DNA of 64,000 bases from Brassica napus (lineage: Eukaryota; Streptophyta; Magnoliopsida; Brassicales; Brassicaceae), in assembly GCF_020379485.1 (NCBI RefSeq), contig NC_063452.1, forward strand, positions 57,185,338-57,249,337, in the 5' to 3' direction. Each line of letters starts with the position of its first letter. Position 1 is the stretch's first letter. This document shows, one piece after another, positions 61,136 to 64,000 of the stretch. Below the pieces are notes generated by a model. It searched no databases, was not told where the DNA came from, and saw only the letters and a list, made by a program, of their open reading frames with translations. Both the position numbers and the translations under genes were made by a program.

Positions 61136-61976
61136 AAAGAGGAAACGGTGAGAGGTCGTCGTCTATCTTTATTTTGTTGACCGGCAAAAATTGCATGGAT
61201 TAAAGTTGTATTTTGGTTTCACATCTCAAAAATATAGTTGTCTGAGTAATCGAAATTTCGATTATCGTGTGAGAAGAATGAATAACTATCGTGTGGAAAT
61301 TGCGTTTCTACCTGAGCCACCAACCAAAGAATAACACACAAAAGCTGTAAAGCATTGATTCTTAAGTCGTCGAAATATCAGATACTTTGTGATCAAGTCC
61401 AATTTCAATTTGATTCTCATTAAAGAAATGCAATAGACATGTCATCCTCAAGCGCTGCCCAAGCGCAATGAGAATTGGATTCTTTCTCGTAAAAAAAGAC
61501 CATAAACCCATCTAGATGCTTTGGAAGATTGAAAAAGGAGAGGCAAATGCTTTGAACACACAAATGTTGTTTCTCTAAAGCTTTTCAGACACAAATCAAA
61601 GTACCAATCTCTTGTTTTGTCAGAAAGTTCAACTCTTCTTCCTCAAATTCTCACAGGTTTCACTAGCAGAATTGGCTTAACTAACATGTCTGCTAACACA
61701 CACGCATATAAACAAACAGATTGAAATCAAAGAACCAAACTCAAAGCTCGTTTCACCAAAAGATCAACCAGATGAGAGAATTTGCAGCTAACTATCCAGA
61801 AAACAAGAATTTAAAACAATACATAAGAAGATTCATAATAGATATCAGTAGCTTTTTATATAATATCAAGCATCATTGCAGTTTTTTTCATTTTATCATC
61901 ACATCAACAACTTGAAGAAAACCCAAAAACAAAGATCACAACTTTTTAATTAAGAAAAGGAAACAAATCACCAAGA
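61136..61976. other. Region between TFIIIC-like and C2H2 genes
   Basis: Contains the upstream sequence of the TFIIIC-like gene and the 3' untranslated region of the next minus-strand gene. No further gene recognised. Confidence 0.45.
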
Positions 61977-62288
61977 TCACTTCTTGAGGCTTCCTCTGAT
62001 TCCAGGTTTAGGTTTGGACGATTCGGGAGCAGCCAGAGCCTCGTGGAGATTCTTCGGCTCCTCGTAAGGCAGCTTAGGATGCTTCGACTCGTGATGGATC
62101 TGCATCGTCTTCAGATCCGGCGCCGTGATCTTGCAGTGAGGACACTCGTACTTGGCGTGGCCTCCTTTCTCCTTCCCCGTCCTGTCGGCGAGACCCGCCC
62201 TTCCTCCTCCTCTATTGGTCAACGCTGCGTCGGCCTTCGCCTGGAGCTCCTTCGCCGTGTGTTTCTTCGGCTTCGCCTTGCCTGTCAT
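61977..62288 (-). CDS. Small C2H2 zinc-finger protein (ZNF706-like)
   Basis: A single exon of 103 residues. The N-terminal half is basic and SERF/4F5-like (KAKPKKHTAKELQAKADAAL, then GGGRAGLADRT). One C2H2 finger follows at about residues 49-70 (YECPHCKITAPDLKTMQIHH with the second His after four residues). The tail is rich in Pro and Lys. The arrangement is that of the conserved eukaryotic ZNF706-like proteins and of Arabidopsis At5g16470. The molecular role in plants is not established. GC-rich codons contrast with the A/T-rich flanks. Confidence 0.85.
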   Translation of the reverse strand: MTGKAKPKKHTAKELQAKADAALTNRGGGRAGLADRTGKEKGGHAKYECPHCKITAPDLKTMQIHHESKHPKLPYEEPKNLHEALAAPESSKPKPGIRGSLKK

Positions 62289-63693
62289 CGTTTGATTGGC
62301 GGCGGAGATGAGAACCCTAACCCTAATTTGTCTGATTGGAGAGACGAAAGGATTTGAGAGAGGGGCGGGGGCGAGAGGCTCGATGCGAGATTATTTATCA
62401 GCACGTTTATAAATATTAAAAATTAATAAAATAATATATATAGCCAAAGGTTTTTATAGAGTGCAGTACGGTGCATGGTAAGACTTTGTATCATATTCAT
62501 TCAATCCCCACAGAATGACACGTGGTAAGATCTGGAAGCGAGTTATAATCGTGAGAAACGGGATAATACCTGACACTGTCATTTTCAAGGATCATTTTAC
62601 CAAAGTTGAGACTTCTTTTTCTTTTGCTAAAATGTAAATATTAGTATTTCAAAAAATAAAATATGAGGATTATAAATAGTGATTAACTAATAAATAACAA
62701 GCTTTTTTTTTTTTTTTTTTTTTTTTGAAACACATAAATAACAAGCTTATAAAGTAGATTTCATGGTAAAAAAATGTAAGAAAAAACATATAATCCAAAG
62801 ACAACTATATATCATCCGTTTAGTTTAGTAATTGAACAAGAAAAGAAGTAACCGATATAAAGTTGAAGCTCTTGAATGAAAACCGGGCCAATAATAATAC
62901 CAAGGTGAGACCCAGAGACAAAGGGAAACACTTTCTCTAGAGTTTTCTACATATTGAATGTATCAATGTATTTTCCGAATGTATCAATGTATTTTCCCTG
63001 GTTTTACAGTCTTTGTTTGTGGTTCAACCGTAGAACCAGCAGTATTAAGAAATTGGTGAAAAATGGAGGCTACTATACTCAATCAAAATCTCTACCGTTA
63101 AAGTCTGTTAGTTCTTTTCTTTTTAGTTTTGTGAGGAAGATTTGAGTTTCTCTTGGTTCGGAACAAAAGAAGAGAGCTCTGTTTTATTTATTTCTTGTAT
63201 ACACACACGGATTATTGGTTCTATTTTATTGAATTTTTCATCTTATGAAAACTACAAGACTGATGGGGGCTGGTATTATTTATTTGGACTTCTTTTTTTT
63301 TGAAAAAAAATATATATTTGGACTTGACCTCCCAAAATATATATAAGCAAAAAACAATGTTAAAAACAACTTTATAAGCAAACTAGAAACAATCTTATAC
63401 CATTATTTTGGGTTATGAGTCTTAACACTTATAGTGAAACTGAGATAACGAATAAACCTGAAAGTTCAAAGATTTTTTTTTTATCAACAATTCAAAGAAT
63501 TATATAAAGTCTCTTATTAGTAGAAACGGAAAATTTGATTTGAGAATGACCAATTCGAAATCATAAGAAGTTATTAACCTTTAGCTTTATTGGTTGAGCA
63601 TTTGGTTCAATAACTAAAAAGATCAAACTATGCGGAAATAGGAAGACACAAAGTCACACAACTCAGACAGAGAAAAGTTCAGGAAGTTTCAAA
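62289..63693. other. Intergenic region between C2H2 and LRAT genes
   Basis: Divergent promoters of both genes. It includes a T run at about 62703-62726. No gene or defined element. Confidence 0.5.
62703..62726. repeat. Poly-T tract
   Basis: About 24 consecutive T. It sits between two near-identical AAATAACAAGCTT words, suggesting a small insertion or duplication. Confidence 0.8.
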
Positions 63694-64000
63694 ATGGGAT
63701 TGTTCTCAAACAAAATCTCCAGAGAAGAAGTGAAGCCTGGAGATCACATCTACTCATGGCGTACTGCCTACGTCTACGCTCACCACGGTTCTCTCTCCCT
63801 CACTCACTTCCCTTTATATGTTTCTATCATTTTATCGAATGTTTCTCTCTATGCAGGAATCTACGTAGGCGATAACAAAGTCATACATTTCACTCGTGGA
63901 GGTGGTCGACAAACTGAAACCGGGACCTTTTTGGACAAGTTGGTCGTTAGTTCATCTCCTAATTATCCTCAGTGTCTGGTCTGCAAAGATCATTCCAGCT
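63694..64000 (+). CDS. LRAT / NC-domain protein (partial, runs off the window)
   Basis: Two exons: 63694-63787 and 63857 to the edge. The protein starts MGLFSNKISREEVKPGDHIY and continues YVYAHHGIYVGDNKVIHFTR, the N-terminal half of the LRAT-like NlpC/P60 fold with the conserved His in AHHG. The catalytic NCEHF-type Cys motif is expected beyond the window. Plant members (Arabidopsis At5g16360 and relatives) are of unknown function. In Arabidopsis several genes lie between this family member and the C2H2 gene; they are absent here. Confidence 0.8.
   Translation, partial: MGLFSNKISREEVKPGDHIYSWRTAYVYAHHGSLSLTHFPLYVSIILSNVSLYAGIYVGDNKVIHFTRGGGRQTETGTFLDKLVVSSSPNYPQCLVCKDHSS

Overview
The window is plant nuclear DNA, almost certainly from a Brassica or a close relative. 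Genes have GT-AG introns in an A/T-rich background full of MITEs, Helitrons and MULEs. The genes KAN1, LDIP, PIN5, RGP5, MUG4, LIP1, RIC4, PFA-DSP5 and a C2H2 gene follow, in reverse, the order I remember for the Arabidopsis chromosome 5 segment around At5g16560 to At5g16470. Gene names rest on recognising the proteins; no database search was possible.

Layout. 1-2.9 kb: intergenic, one Stowaway-like MITE. 3.16-6.29 kb: a ten-exon RPA70-like OB-fold gene broken by an in-frame stop and an abnormal splice acceptor. 7-22 kb: a transposon field with three delimited Helitrons, two hAT-type elements and several Stowaway-like MITEs; one Helitron carries a decayed RPA-like fragment. 22.8-28.3 kb: KAN1, with introns swollen by three separate transposon insertions. 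29-32.7 kb: LDIP and PIN5, both on the minus strand. 33.4-33.9 kb: a small MULE-type element loaded with telomere-like repeats. 35.2-44.3 kb: a 9-kb Mutator-like element (Kaonashi-type by content) with a DUF1985/Ulp1-protease gene and a convergent MURA transposase, both carrying nonsense mutations, and many copies of a palindromic AAGTCGTC-type repeat. 44.6-45.4 kb: a third copy of the CGGGT-rich hAT MITE. 48.1-62.3 kb: a compact gene block (RGP5, MUG4, LIP1, RIC4, PFA-DSP5, a TFIIIC subunit-6-like gene, a C2H2 gene). 63.7 kb to the edge: the start of an LRAT/NC-domain gene.

How the genes relate. The conserved genes serve unrelated housekeeping and developmental roles (leaf polarity, lipid droplets, ER auxin transport, nucleotide-sugar/cell wall, pollen-tube kinase and ROP signalling, phosphatase, Pol III transcription). 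They sit together because of ancestral collinearity, not as a pathway. LIP1 and RIC4 are both linked to pollen-tube growth. A domesticated Mutator transposase (MUG4) lies about 6 kb from a recently active but now mutated MULE, which allows a direct comparison.

The most unusual structure is the AAGTCGTC palindrome family. It fills introns and subterminal regions of the big MULE, is nearly absent from its exons, and differs in subtype from one intron to the next.
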